DNA from: Nocardiopsis sp. JB363
GTDB lineage: Bacteria; Actinomycetota; Actinomycetes; Streptosporangiales; Streptosporangiaceae
DNA: 64,000 bases
Reading direction: 5' to 3'
Assembly (NCBI RefSeq): GCF_900143625.1
Contig: NZ_FRFF01000072.1
Location: forward strand, 1-64,000
Shown one piece after another: positions 41,771-51,210 of the stretch; positions within the stretch are counted from its first letter, which is position 1; every line of letters begins with the position of its first letter. Made by a program: the position numbers and the translations under genes. A model generated the notes under the pieces. It was not told the DNA's origin, made no database searches, and worked only from the letters and a program-made list of their open reading frames with translations.

Positions 41771-43441
41771 TCACAGACTCCACTCCCCTGTCAACGACTC
41801 CAGCAACCGTTCCTGACGCTCTTCGAGCACCTCAGGAGTCCATTCGGAGTGAGTGAGAACCTGGCTGGTGAGCGCGAAGGTCACCACACCGCTCTTCCCC
41901 AAGAAGTACTTCGCCTTCTTCTTGGGGAAGTCGAAGTTCTGGGCTTCGGAGTTCTTTCTCCTGTTGAGCAGGACGAGATTGCCGATGCGATGGGTCCAGT
42001 ACTCACGCGCCGCCTCGTCGAAGGTGGAGACCCACTCCTCGCCTGGTGTCTGCGGAAGAACGTGCTCGACCGTGATGGTCTCGTAGTCGTAGACGACGCC
42101 GGGCTCGTCCGCGAGGATCTCGTCGAGACGCAGTAGGACGTAACGGCGGACCTTAGTGGACAGGTATAGCTCACCATCGAGTTCGGCCCTGGTCGCCCGC
42201 TTCTCCTCTTCGGTGAGATCGAAGGAAAGCGCGTCCAGGCCTTTACCGGAGTTGAGCTCGCGCACGAGTTCGACGTAACGCTGGATCCGGGGCGTGCGAT
42301 AGACCCGGCGGATGAACATGCTCGCGGCCAGGCGTTCCAGTCGGCGGAAGTATCGGTCGAGCCATTCGGGGTCATGGCCGTGGTGGCGCACCGCCCAGAG
42401 CGCGGCCGGGCGCCAGTCGCTGTTGTCGAGCTGTTCCAGTCGCTTGAACCAGGCGTTGACCTTGTCCTGCCCTGTCGGAGAGGAGTAGAGCTGGTCACGG
42501 ATCTGGACATAGGCCTCGGTGTAGGGGATCAGGACGTCGTCGATGAACTCCATCGCCCCCTTGGCGTCAGGGAAGTCAACGAGGACCTGTTCGGGGAACT
42601 CCAGCAACAGTTCCCGCCGTGCGCGCTCACCCGAGAAGATCAGCCGCAGATGCAAGAAGATGTCGGCGAAGTCGTCACGCCCCAGGGTCTCCTCGGCGTC
42701 TTCCCACTTGGCCGCGTACACGCTGCTCAGCTTGGGATCCAGGTCACCGATGATCCGTGCCTTGAAGATGTCGGCCGGAGACAGGTCCAGTCCACGGGCG
42801 TTCATGACGCTGAAGATCCGGTGTGCGCTGTTCAGGTCAGGGGTGCTGACCACGACGAGGTAGGTCCGTTCACCGAGCATCCCGGCGAGTTCCAACCGAC
42901 TTTCTTCGGACCACTCCCGCAGCTTGTCTCGCAGGGCCTTCGCGTTGTCCCGGACCGCCTTTTGGGCGCTGGTCTTCAAGGCCGAGGGAGGAAGGTCAAG
43001 GAGGCTGGACACGGAGCCGGTCGTCTGCACGTGCTTCCGGAAGAATTCCGTGTCCTTGGGGCGTAGCGCCAGCCGGGGTTTGGGGTCCAGCTTGAGCATC
43101 TTGCTGCCCGGCTCCGCCACCATCCCCTCCAGCTCGGTCCGCAGCTTCGCGTCCCCGGCCTGGTCCCGCAGGATCGCGAAGAGGATCGTGAGGGTCGTCA
43201 GTCGCTGCTGACCATCGATGACCTCGGCACGGGCCGACTCCTTGCCTTTGACCAACACGACCGACCCGAGAAAGTAGGGTTCTTCCCCGTCGCGCTCCAA
43301 CGCGTCCGTCAGGTCATCGAGAAGCTGGAGCGCGTCCTCGACCTCCCAGGCATAGGGGCGTTGGTAGTCGGGGATGCGAAAGTCGTAGTCACTGGAGAAG
43401 ACCTTGTGCAGGGGGACCTCGTGGGCTTCGAGTTGTTGCAT
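41771..43441 (-). CDS. DUF262-DUF1524 (GmrSD-type) nuclease
   Basis: A 556-residue single-chain protein. The N-terminal DUF262 has YQRPYAWEVEDALQLLDDL and the NTPase-type signature VIDGQQRLTTLTILFAIL. The C-terminal DUF1524 has the HNH-like VEHVLPQTPGEEW followed by HRIGNLVLLNRRKNSEAQNFDFPKKKAKYF. Such proteins include the type IV restriction enzyme GmrSD, which cuts modified phage DNA. No methylase or partner is near, and it interrupts the alaS-DUF6167 neighbourhood, so it may be a solitary acquired defence gene. Confidence 0.88.
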   Translation of the reverse strand: MQQLEAHEVPLHKVFSSDYDFRIPDYQRPYAWEVEDALQLLDDLTDALERDGEEPYFLGSVVLVKGKESARAEVIDGQQRLTTLTILFAILRDQAGDAKLRTELEGMVAEPGSKMLKLDPKPRLALRPKDTEFFRKHVQTTGSVSSLLDLPPSALKTSAQKAVRDNAKALRDKLREWSEESRLELAGMLGERTYLVVVSTPDLNSAHRIFSVMNARGLDLSPADIFKARIIGDLDPKLSSVYAAKWEDAEETLGRDDFADIFLHLRLIFSGERARRELLLEFPEQVLVDFPDAKGAMEFIDDVLIPYTEAYVQIRDQLYSSPTGQDKVNAWFKRLEQLDNSDWRPAALWAVRHHGHDPEWLDRYFRRLERLAASMFIRRVYRTPRIQRYVELVRELNSGKGLDALSFDLTEEEKRATRAELDGELYLSTKVRRYVLLRLDEILADEPGVVYDYETITVEHVLPQTPGEEWVSTFDEAAREYWTHRIGNLVLLNRRKNSEAQNFDFPKKKAKYFLGKSGVVTFALTSQVLTHSEWTPEVLEERQERLLESLTGEWSL

Positions 43442-43597
43442 GCACTCGATGGTGCCCGAGTCCGGTGACTTTTTCGTCGCGAAGGTGGGTTCTTCGCGCC
43501 CGCGCGAGAACGCAGCCGGGGGCCACGTCGAGAAGCGCCCCCGGCGGGCGTCGGTACCGAATGAAAAGGATGGTTCGCATCGTTGAGGATGGTGCGA

Positions 43598-43882
43598 TCA
43601 ATCGTCCCGGCGGGCCGATGATTCTTTCGGAGTGATCGTAGGACCGCTCACGGCACCTCGGCTCGGGGAGTAGTGGCGGAGCAGTTCGGCCTCCTCCTCG
43701 CGAACGGCCTCGGCCAGGTCGTCGTTGAGTTCGCGCAGGGCGCCCTTGTACTGGCCGACCCTGTTCTCCACCCGGTCGGCGATCCCGCCGGGCGTCAGCG
43801 CGTTCCGGGCCCGGTTGACGCGGTGGACCACGTAGCCGCCCACCACCGCCCCGGCGGCGACGTAGAACAGTCGGCCGATCAC
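43598..43882 (-). CDS. Small membrane protein (DUF6167-like)
   Basis: A 94-residue protein with one N-terminal helix (LFYVAAGAVVGGYVVHRV) and a charged helical tail (GALRELNDDLAEAVREEEAEL). It begins with an ATGA overlap on the DUF948 gene. This pair lies beside alaS in many actinobacteria. Function unknown. Confidence 0.82.
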   Translation of the reverse strand: MIGRLFYVAAGAVVGGYVVHRVNRARNALTPGGIADRVENRVGQYKGALRELNDDLAEAVREEEAELLRHYSPSRGAVSGPTITPKESSARRDD

Positions 43883-44271
43883 CGGCGCTCCTTCCGGCGA
43901 CGTCCCCGCATCACGGCCAGGGCCTTGCGGCGTCCCAGGACCTGACGGATGGCGTAGGAGAACGACGCGACCCTCACCAACGGTCCGGTGAACACCGAAC
44001 GGGTCAGGGCCGTCATGGTGGAGACATCCTCGGAGGAGGCCTGCACGTTGGCGGTGATCTCCTCCACGCGCTCCAGCGAAGTGTGGGTACGCTCCATGGT
44101 GGAAGCCACGTCGTCCAGTAGTGGCGGGGTACGTTCACCGAGTTCGGAGACGACCTTGGTGGTCTCGTTGATGAGCTTGATCAGTTTGACGAGCGCCACG
44201 CACATGAACGTGGCCAGCACCGCCCAGACCACCGCGGCGACGAGCGCGGCGACCTCTCCTCCGGTCAGCAT
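43879..44271 (-). CDS. DUF948 membrane protein
   Basis: A 130-residue protein: a transmembrane helix (GGEVAALVAAVVWAVLATFMCVALV) followed by a long helical region (KLIKLINETTKVVSELGERTPPLLDDVASTMERTHTSLERVEEIT) typical of DUF948, and a basic end. ATG 44271 follows GGAG; an open frame further upstream lacks homology. Coupled to the following gene. Confidence 0.87.
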   Translation of the reverse strand: MLTGGEVAALVAAVVWAVLATFMCVALVKLIKLINETTKVVSELGERTPPLLDDVASTMERTHTSLERVEEITANVQASSEDVSTMTALTRSVFTGPLVRVASFSYAIRQVLGRRKALAVMRGRRRKERR

Positions 44272-44665
44272 TGAGGCTCCGTAGGCAGATAGCAGGGTTG
44301 CTTCGAGGGTGTGCGAACGCGCCCTAGGGGCGAACACGGGGCACACGGGGGTGGGGAAGCCGGCGACTGCGCCGGGTCGGGCTCCCGGTCCGGGAACGTC
44401 GCGGGGCCCTGAACGGGCCGGGGACGAGCCGGTTTCGGCCGACCCTATCGTGTCCACCCGCTGTCCGCGCGGGCACGCCACGGTGTGCCGGGAACCGGAT
44501 GGGGGTGAGGTGATCGTCTGCCTCGCCCACCGCCCTGGCCGATGCGGGACGCGGGGATCGACGAGGTCACGGTCTTCCGCGAGAATCACTCCAGAGCGGG
44601 ATCTTCACTACGATGTCCGGACACCACGCCGCCCGCCTGCCAATGGAAGCACCGACAGGACACCC
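44272..44665. other. Divergent intergenic region
   Basis: About 390 bp between the divergently transcribed DUF948 gene and the kinase-like gene; it must hold both promoters. TACGAT near 44607 is a possible -10 for the kinase-like gene, without a convincing -35. Nothing else stood out. Confidence 0.3.
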
Positions 44666-46240
44666 ATGAGCCCTCGTTCTCCCCGAGAGATCTCCGTACT
44701 GGTACCACCGGACCTCGCTCCCCTGTATCCGGACGACCCGTCGCGGATCGGTCCCTACCTCGTCCTGGGGCGGTTGGGGCAGGGGTCCACCGGCACCGTC
44801 TACGCCGCGGTGGACACCTCCTCCTCCAGCGCGGACGACCGCCTGGTCGCGGTGAAGGTGCTCAAGGCCCCCGAGCTCGACACCCCCGACGCCTATACGA
44901 AACTGGCCCGCCGGTTGCGGAACCTGTCGGCGGCCGACCCCGAGCGGGTCGTGGTGCCGATGACCTTCGACGCCGACGCCAACCCGCCGTGGCTGGCCAT
45001 GCCCTACCTGGCGGGGGAACGACTCTCCCACTTCGTGACCAAGAGGGGCGGCCTGGGCTTCGGCAAGCTCATCGCGTTGGCCACCGGGCTGGCCGAAGGG
45101 CTGGCGTCCCTGCACGCCCGAGGGGAGCCCCACGGCTCCCTGCGCCCCAGCGAGATCCTCCTGGAGTCGCGCGGGCCGCACATCATGGAGTGCGCCATCG
45201 CCGCCGACTCCGAGCGACTGCTCGGTTCCGGGGCGACCTGGTTGGGTCCCGAACGCTACCGAGGCGGCCCGCCCACGACCGCCGCGGACGTATTCGGCTG
45301 GGGTGCGGTGGTGGCCTTCGCCGGAACCGGGCGTCTGCCCTTCGGCCCGGGCGAACCGGAGGAGATCGCCCAGCGGGTGGCCTCGGGCACCTTCGACCTG
45401 GAGGGTCTGTCCAAGGGGCTGCGGCCCGTGGTGAGCCGTGCCCTGGACCCCAACCCGGACCACCGGCCCAGCCTGCGCGAGGTGATCGGCGCGGTCATCG
45501 CGGTCTGGCAGACCGAGACCGCGGAGGAAGACGCGCCCCCGACTCCGGGCGACCGCGAGGAGATCAATCGGCTCCTGGAGCGGGAGTGGCACGGGGTGGA
45601 ACCACCGCCCCGGATCCCCGAGGTGATCCGGTTGGAGGGGCGGATGTCCAACAAGCGTCCGACCCGCACCCTGTTCGTGGTCGGTTCCGCCGTCCTGGCC
45701 GCGGTCCTGATCGGCGGGGGGATCTGGGGGATCGGCCAACTGGTCGGCGACAGCGCCCAGGCCGGTCCGGTCGCGGACGGGGCCGAGGAGGACGCTTCCG
45801 AGGACGCGAGCGCCGCCGAGGAGGAAGAGGATCCGCTGACCCTGGTGGTGCGCTTCGACTCCGAGGAGCAGGAGGAGCCCGAACCCGGCGAGGAGGAGCG
45901 TTCCTGGGTGTACACCCCCGTCACGCGCGAAGGCGAGGTCCCGCGCAACCAGGGTGTACCCAGCCACGAGGCCTGGGCCGAGGAGTGGGAGGAGGACGGC
46001 GAGCCCGGTGAAGCGATCATCGACCCCGACGCCGAGGTCCTGTGCGCCAAGTTCTGCGCCGCACCCGACCACGTGTTCCTCGACGAGGAGGGGCGCGGCA
46101 CCTGGGAGCTGACCGGTAGCGACTTCGAGGGCTACCTGTCCTGGGGACCGGTGCTGATCGTGGAGGTCACCTTCGCCGAGGAGCAGGAGGGCGAGGGCCC
46201 CCGTGAGGTCGTACAAGTGACGGAGCTGTTCTCCGACTAG
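44666..46240 (+). CDS. Transmembrane Ser/Thr pseudokinase
   Basis: A 524-residue protein with a PknB-like domain (about 28-285), a transmembrane helix (335-359) and an acidic extracellular domain with two Cys (460, 464). The glycine loop [12 protein letters not shown] (35-46) and VAVK lysine (Lys64) are intact. The catalytic loop, normally HRDLKPxN, reads HGSLRPSE (156-163), so catalytic Asp, Lys and Asn are all replaced, and no DFG is seen where [11 protein letters not shown] stands. It should bind nucleotide poorly or without transferring phosphate. ATG 44666 follows AGGA. The stop shares CTAG with the convergent rarA stop. Confidence 0.87.
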   Translation: MSPRSPREISVLVPPDLAPLYPDDPSRIGPYLVLGRLGQGSTGTVYAAVDTSSSSADDRLVAVKVLKAPELDTPDAYTKLARRLRNLSAADPERVVVPMTFDADANPPWLAMPYLAGERLSHFVTKRGGLGFGKLIALATGLAEGLASLHARGEPHGSLRPSEILLESRGPHIMECAIAADSERLLGSGATWLGPERYRGGPPTTAADVFGWGAVVAFAGTGRLPFGPGEPEEIAQRVASGTFDLEGLSKGLRPVVSRALDPNPDHRPSLREVIGAVIAVWQTETAEEDAPPTPGDREEINRLLEREWHGVEPPPRIPEVIRLEGRMSNKRPTRTLFVVGSAVLAAVLIGGGIWGIGQLVGDSAQAGPVADGAEEDASEDASAAEEEEDPLTLVVRFDSEEQEEPEPGEEERSWVYTPVTREGEVPRNQGVPSHEAWAEEWEEDGEPGEAIIDPDAEVLCAKFCAAPDHVFLDEEGRGTWELTGSDFEGYLSWGPVLIVEVTFAEEQEGEGPREVVQVTELFSD

Positions 46241-47577
46241 TTCCGACCGCCGCCCCGCAGCACCTCCTTGATCTTGTTCAGGACCTCGGTCAGGCGGCGT
46301 TCGGTGCCGTGTTGGGTGGGCCGGTAGTACTCGCGGTCGGTGAGACCGTCCGGGGCGTGCCGTTGCGGGGCCACCCCGCCCGGGTAGTCGTGCGCGTAGC
46401 GGTATCCCTTGCCGTGTCCCAGGTCGACCGCGCCCTTGTAGTGGGCGTCGCGCAGGTGCGCGGGGACCGGTCCGGCCTTTCCGGCGCGCACGTCCGACAT
46501 GGCCTCGTCGATGGCGGTGATGACCGCGTTGGACTTGGGGGCCAGGCTGATGTGGATGACCGCTTGGGCCAGGTTGATCCGGGCCTCGGGCATGCCGATG
46601 AGCTCGACCGCCTGGGCCGCGGCGATGGCGGTCTGGAGCGCGGAGGGATCGGCCATGCCGACGTCCTCGCTGGCGTGCACGATCAGCCGGCGGGCGATGA
46701 AGCGGGGATCCTCCCCCGCCTCCACCATGCGGGCCAGGTAGTGCAGGGCGGCGTCGGCGTCGGAGCCGCGCATGCTCTTGATGAACGCGCTGATGACGTC
46801 GTAGTGCTGGTCGCCGGAACGGTCGTAGCGGACCGCGTGACGGTCGACGGCGCGTTCGACGTGGGCGCCGGTGATCTCCACCGGCTCCTTGGCGGGTGGG
46901 CCGGAGACGAGGGCGGCCGCCTCCAGGTAGGTCAGGGACCGCCGTCCGTCTCCCCCGGCCAGCCGGATGAGGTGGTCGGCGCCCTCCTCGGTGAGGGTGT
47001 AGCGCCCGTCCAGACCGCGTTCCTCGCTCAGGGCACGGTCCACCAACGTCCTGACGTCGGTGTCGTCGAGCGACTCCAAGGACAGCAGCAGGGAACGCGA
47101 CAGCAGCGGGCTGACCACGGAGAAGAACGGGTTCTCGGTGGTGGCGCCGATGAAACTGACCCAACGGTTCTCCACCGCGGGCAGCAGGGCGTCCTGCTGG
47201 GTCTTGTTGAACCGGTGGACCTCGTCCACGAAGAGCAGGGTGCGGGTGCCGTTCATACCCATGCGGCGTTTGGCCTCGTCCACGACCGCTCGCACGTCCT
47301 TGACCCCGGCGTTGACCGCGGACAATTCCACGAACCGGCGCTTGGTGACCCGGCTGACCACGGAGGCCAGGGTGGTCTTCCCGGTCCCGGGCGGCCCCCA
47401 CAGGAACACGGACATGGGAGCGTCGTCCTCGACCAGGCGACGCAGCGGGCTGCCCTCGCCCAGGAGGTGGCTCTGACCCACCACCTCGTCGAGGGTGCGC
47501 GGCCGCATGCGCACGGCCAGCGGCTCCTGTCCCTTGGCCGCTTCGGCCCCGGCAGCGTCGAACAGTGTTTCGGACAT
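46237..47577 (-). CDS. rarA: Replication-associated recombination protein A (MgsA/RarA)
   Basis: A 446-residue AAA+ ATPase acting at stalled replication forks. It has Walker [12 protein letters not shown], Walker [11 protein letters not shown], sensor 1 GATTENPFF, and the C-terminal tetramerisation region with [22 protein letters not shown] and the Gly/Lys-rich [22 protein letters not shown]. Normal length. Usual actinobacterial neighbour of the DUF948-DUF6167-alaS group. Confidence 0.95.
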   Translation of the reverse strand: MSETLFDAAGAEAAKGQEPLAVRMRPRTLDEVVGQSHLLGEGSPLRRLVEDDAPMSVFLWGPPGTGKTTLASVVSRVTKRRFVELSAVNAGVKDVRAVVDEAKRRMGMNGTRTLLFVDEVHRFNKTQQDALLPAVENRWVSFIGATTENPFFSVVSPLLSRSLLLSLESLDDTDVRTLVDRALSEERGLDGRYTLTEEGADHLIRLAGGDGRRSLTYLEAAALVSGPPAKEPVEITGAHVERAVDRHAVRYDRSGDQHYDVISAFIKSMRGSDADAALHYLARMVEAGEDPRFIARRLIVHASEDVGMADPSALQTAIAAAQAVELIGMPEARINLAQAVIHISLAPKSNAVITAIDEAMSDVRAGKAGPVPAHLRDAHYKGAVDLGHGKGYRYAHDYPGGVAPQRHAPDGLTDREYYRPTQHGTERRLTEVLNKIKEVLRGGGRN

Positions 47578-47613
47578 CAGTTCAGAGTAGGCCAGACCGG
47601 TGACGGCCCGGGC

Positions 47614-49644
47614 TCAGTTGGAGGGGACCGACAGGTTCTCCGGGCTCCCACCCTGCTCGGGCGGGGCCGGGGTACGCGGCGGCATCCGGGTGATGAGCAG
47701 GGCGATGTCGTCGCCCCGCCCGGCGGGTGCCATCTCGGCCAGGACCTGGGCCGCCGCCTTGGGGTTCTCCGCGTATTCGGCGAGCGCCTCCCCCACCAGG
47801 GCCAAACCCTCGCTCATCGGCATCTCCGAGCTCTCCACGAGCCCGTCCGAGCACAGCAACAAGGTGGTGCCGGGTGCGAGCACACGCGTGGTGACGGTGT
47901 ACTCGGTGTCGGGCATGACGCCCATGGGCGGACCGGTCTCCGGGGACCACAGCTCGTAGGTGCCCTTGGCGGCGAGCACCGCGGGCGGCTGCCCGGCCCA
48001 GGCCGCCTGCATGACGCCGCTCTCACGGTCCACGACCAGGTACCCGCATGTGGCGAAGACGATCTCACCGGTCTCGGTGAGCAACCGGTTGGTCTCACCC
48101 AGGACGACACCGGGGTCGGACTGGTTGGTGGCGTAGGCGCGAAAGGCCACCCGGATCTGCCCCATGGCGGCCGCCGCCTCCACACCGTGGCCCTGCACGT
48201 CACCGACCAGGAGCCCCACCTTGTTGTCGGGCAGTTCGATGACGTCGTAGAAGTCGCCGCAGATCCGCCACTCGGCGCGTGAGGGCAGGTACTTGGTGGC
48301 GATGTCCATGTCGGGGAAGCTGGCGACCTGGCGGGGCAGCATACGGCGCTGGACGGCGTCGGCCAGTTCGAGTTCGGCCTGTTGGGCCTTTATGCGCTGC
48401 AACGCCTGTCCGGCGAGGCCGGCGAAGGTGAGCATGAGCGCGCGTTCGTCGCGGCTGGCGTGGTGGGGGCGGTCCCATATCATCTGCCACACCCCCAGAG
48501 CGATCTTGCCGTCACCGAAGATCGGCACGGTGGCCCACGCCTGGCCCCGGACGGTGCGCATCATCTCGGCGGCGGCCGGGAAGCGGCTGACGATCTCGGC
48601 GCGGCTCTCGAAGAAACGGGGTTGACGGTCCTGGATGACCGCGCCCATCGGGTAGTCGGTGTCGTCTGCGCGACGCCCGTCGATGTGGGAGATGCCCCCG
48701 CGTTCCACCGCGCTGGGCGAGGCCCGGAGCATGCCCTCCTCGACGTAGAGGGCGACCGCGTTGAACCCGCCGAAGATCGGCAGGAACTCCTCGCTGAGCA
48801 GGTCCATGACCTTGTCCACGGTGGTGGCCGAGACCAGTTTGGAGGACAGCTCGGTGACCAGGCGGCCGTGTTCGGCCTCGGTACGTCGACGGTCGGCCAG
48901 GCGGCGGACCAGCTGGACGTGCTCGGTGACGTCGTCGACGATCCCGACGAGGCGGTCGGGTGTGCCCGGGACGAAGCGGGCGCGCACGTGGAGCGAGCGC
49001 TCGTCCCCGAGACGATCGAAGACCCGGAAGCGCTGCTCGTAGTCGCGACCGTGGAAGGACGCGGACATGGCGTCGCGGACCCGGGCGGTGTCGTCCGGGT
49101 GGATGCGCGTCAGAATGTTCTCCAGCTCGCAGTCGTTACCGGCCAGGAGCGCGCCCAGCGGGGTGGGCCCGAACAGTTCGCGGATGCGTCCGCTGCTCAG
49201 GTCCAGACTCCACAGGACCGAGTCGGAGTTGTCGGTGCGCAGGTCACCGACGACCCTCAGGTCCGCTTCCTCGGTGGAGAGGGTGTGGATCAGGAGCACC
49301 GCGGTGTCGTGGTCGGTCTCGGGTCGGACCGGGCGCACCTCGACCTCCGCCATCCGGGAGGCCTTATCGGTGACGGCCAGGCGCAGGCGGACACGGCGGA
49401 CGTCGCCGTTCACGGCGTCCCTGTGCAGGCGAGCACCCCGGGCGACCTCCCCGCCTTCCAAGAGGTCGAACCAGGCCGTGCCGGAGAGATCGGCGACGGT
49501 ACGGCCGAACAGTTCGGTGAACGCGAGATTCGCGTGCCGGATCGCACCATCCTCCGCGGTGAGGGCCATGGGCTCGGGCGCATGGCGGAAGGCTCCCGCG
49601 AGTGCCGCCTCGGAGCCATCGCCTGAAGCACGTTTTCCGTTCAC
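47614..49644 (-). CDS. PAS-GAF-SpoIIE (PP2C) phosphatase
   Basis: A 676-residue soluble signalling protein: a PAS domain (about 15-110), a second PAS-like domain (about 140-260), a GAF domain (about 275-430) and a C-terminal SpoIIE/PP2C domain with CGDFYDVIELPDNKVGLLVGDVQGHG and the final GRGDDIALL. Such phosphatases act on anti-anti-sigma factors in stress or development. No anti-sigma partner is adjacent. GTG 49644 (VNGKRASG) is preferred; an in-frame GTG at 49680 is possible. Confidence 0.87.
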   Translation of the reverse strand: MNGKRASGDGSEAALAGAFRHAPEPMALTAEDGAIRHANLAFTELFGRTVADLSGTAWFDLLEGGEVARGARLHRDAVNGDVRRVRLRLAVTDKASRMAEVEVRPVRPETDHDTAVLLIHTLSTEEADLRVVGDLRTDNSDSVLWSLDLSSGRIRELFGPTPLGALLAGNDCELENILTRIHPDDTARVRDAMSASFHGRDYEQRFRVFDRLGDERSLHVRARFVPGTPDRLVGIVDDVTEHVQLVRRLADRRRTEAEHGRLVTELSSKLVSATTVDKVMDLLSEEFLPIFGGFNAVALYVEEGMLRASPSAVERGGISHIDGRRADDTDYPMGAVIQDRQPRFFESRAEIVSRFPAAAEMMRTVRGQAWATVPIFGDGKIALGVWQMIWDRPHHASRDERALMLTFAGLAGQALQRIKAQQAELELADAVQRRMLPRQVASFPDMDIATKYLPSRAEWRICGDFYDVIELPDNKVGLLVGDVQGHGVEAAAAMGQIRVAFRAYATNQSDPGVVLGETNRLLTETGEIVFATCGYLVVDRESGVMQAAWAGQPPAVLAAKGTYELWSPETGPPMGVMPDTEYTVTTRVLAPGTTLLLCSDGLVESSEMPMSEGLALVGEALAEYAENPKAAAQVLAEMAPAGRGDDIALLITRMPPRTPAPPEQGGSPENLSVPSN

Positions 49645-50225
49645 GTATGACTCATCCTCATGTCGTCTCGGACGCCACACCCGCGCTCAGACGCGGTCAC
49701 CCCTGGAACGTTCCGATTCGGCTCATTGTAGTGTCCGAAAGCGGACCCGGCCCGGGCAGGGACCGGAACGGGCACGAAGGCTCCCGTTCGCTTTCGGGCG
49801 CGTCACCTCGCCCAATACGCCGATGCACTCCCCGCCGACACGGATGATCCACGGTCGGCCCCACCTAGGGATATCCCTCCCGGACGACCCCCAGGCGCGA
49901 ATCGTTACGCTCGCGTGACTTGGTGGCGCACAAATGCACTCCGCACCCTCCGCGCCTCCAAAGGAGGTCGGCCCCACCGGTGCACCGTCTTCACTCCAGG
50001 ACGCGTGCCGTTCTCGGTATGGGAGGGTGATTCGCCCCCAACGGTAGGGGATGACGGCCCCGATCGCATCCACGTACGTGCCACATCCGCATTCCGGGCG
50101 TGCATTTTGGTCACTTAATCACCATTTTCAGGTATATGACTGAATGTGGAAAGTTCAAAGAGGAGACTTTACGGGCACCGATTCTGCAGCGGAGAACTCG
50201 CCGAACTTCCCCGAGGACACACTTC
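49645..50225. other. Intergenic region before the zinc finger gene
   Basis: About 580 bp between divergent genes. It is G/C-rich up to 50100, where it turns A/T-rich (50100-50170), a likely promoter area for the small gene at 50226. TTGGTC (50107-50112) with a weak GTATAT (50132-50137) is a poor candidate. No coding sequence is supported. Confidence 0.3.
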
Positions 50226-50363
50226 ATGGACCCTGTCACCGGCCGCCCCGCTCCGAGGACCCGCCTATCCACCGTCCGGAACTGGACCTGTCCCCTCTGC
50301 ACCCACAGCAACCCCGACGACGAGGACATCTGCTGTCAGCAGTGCGGCGCCGGCAAACGCTGA
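50226..50363 (+). CDS. RanBP2-like zinc finger microprotein
   Basis: A 45-residue protein whose second half reads NWTCPLCTHSNPDDEDICCQQC: Trp20, Cys22-x2-Cys25-x3-Asn29-x7-Cys37-x2-Cys40. This is the RanBP2-type zinc finger pattern (W-x-C-x2-C-x3-N-x6-C-x2-C) with one extra residue. In eukaryotes such fingers bind ubiquitin or single-stranded RNA. The ATG at 50226 follows GAGG by about 10 bp; the frame is open upstream to 50100. A strong hairpin follows the stop. It stands alone; function unknown. Confidence 0.6.
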   Translation: MDPVTGRPAPRTRLSTVRNWTCPLCTHSNPDDEDICCQQCGAGKR

Positions 50364-50380
50364 CGCGCCTCGCCCCGCCC

Positions 50381-50408
50381 GCCCCGTCCCCGTACATGAG
50401 GACGGGGC
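50381..50408 (+). terminator. Terminator of the zinc finger gene
   Basis: A perfect 9-bp stem (50381-50389 with 50400-50408), 17 bp past the stop. Confidence 0.65.
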
Positions 50409-50461
50409 GGTGCGCTGAGGTCGATCCCCGCACACCGCCCCGTGAAGAGCCCTGAGTCGCT

Positions 50462-51210
50462 CTACTCGACCTTCGCGGCCTTCTTCTCGGCCTTCTCCGC
50501 CTCCGGGTCCACGTCCACCCCGGCCTCGGCCCGTTCGGTGTAGGCGTAACCGTCAGCGCGTTGAAGCAACCGAACATGCCGGTGGTGCACGCCTTGAACC
50601 ACCGTTCGACCGCTACGGATGTTGAACTTTCCACTGGCCCTGACCGCGACCCTGCCCACGTGAGTGCCCACCTTCTTGCCACGGGGGACGACGGCCCTGA
50701 CGAAGTCCCCCGTAGCGAAGCCGAAGAAGCGCTTCTGCCTGGGCATGAGCAGCCGAGGAAACCCATACCGGTCGCTCCTGGTTCGGGCATGGCTACCTCG
50801 ACCCGTGCACTCCGCGATCAGGACGGTGGACACGACCTCCCTGACCCCACTCGGCTCACCAAGGGCCAACGCATCCAGTGTGTGCGATTTGGGAAGTCCC
50901 CACCTGTGTCGATTCCACTTCGTGCGGCCACCTGAAGACACACTGGTAGGAAAACCATCCCGCAGCCTCCGCAACAGAGCCCACCTTGTGGACTGGACCA
51001 CCGCCGCGTCCCGAAGCGGCGCCCTCACCTGGGACAGAACCTTGGCAAGAGTCCGTGGTCTTCCCTGAAGGAATTCCTGAAGAGAGCGTGAGTCCTTATC
51101 CTGATTGCAGGGTCCACATGCGATGACCAGGTTCGACAACCGATCCGAGCCGCCTCTGCCACGGGGATGGATGTGGTCGATGTTCAACGGAACACCCGTC
51201 ACGCCACAGT
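50462..51210 (-). pseudogene. iscB: IscB RNA-guided nuclease, 3' part (split by IS)
   Basis: The C-terminal half of IscB, an ancestor-like relative of Cas9. From the insertion point it reads GVTGVPLNIDHIHPRGRGGSDRLSNLVIACGPCNQDKDSR (HNH domain with the DHIHP site), then the RuvC-III segment LPKSHTLDALALGE with its conserved His and Asp, and the C-terminal target-recognition part (YGFPRLLMPRQKRFFGFATGDFVRAVV) with a Lys/Glu-rich end. The 5' half lies at 52196-52799. Joining the halves across one copy of the 3-bp duplication restores a continuous frame. No stop or frameshift other than the insertion is seen. Confidence 0.87.
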
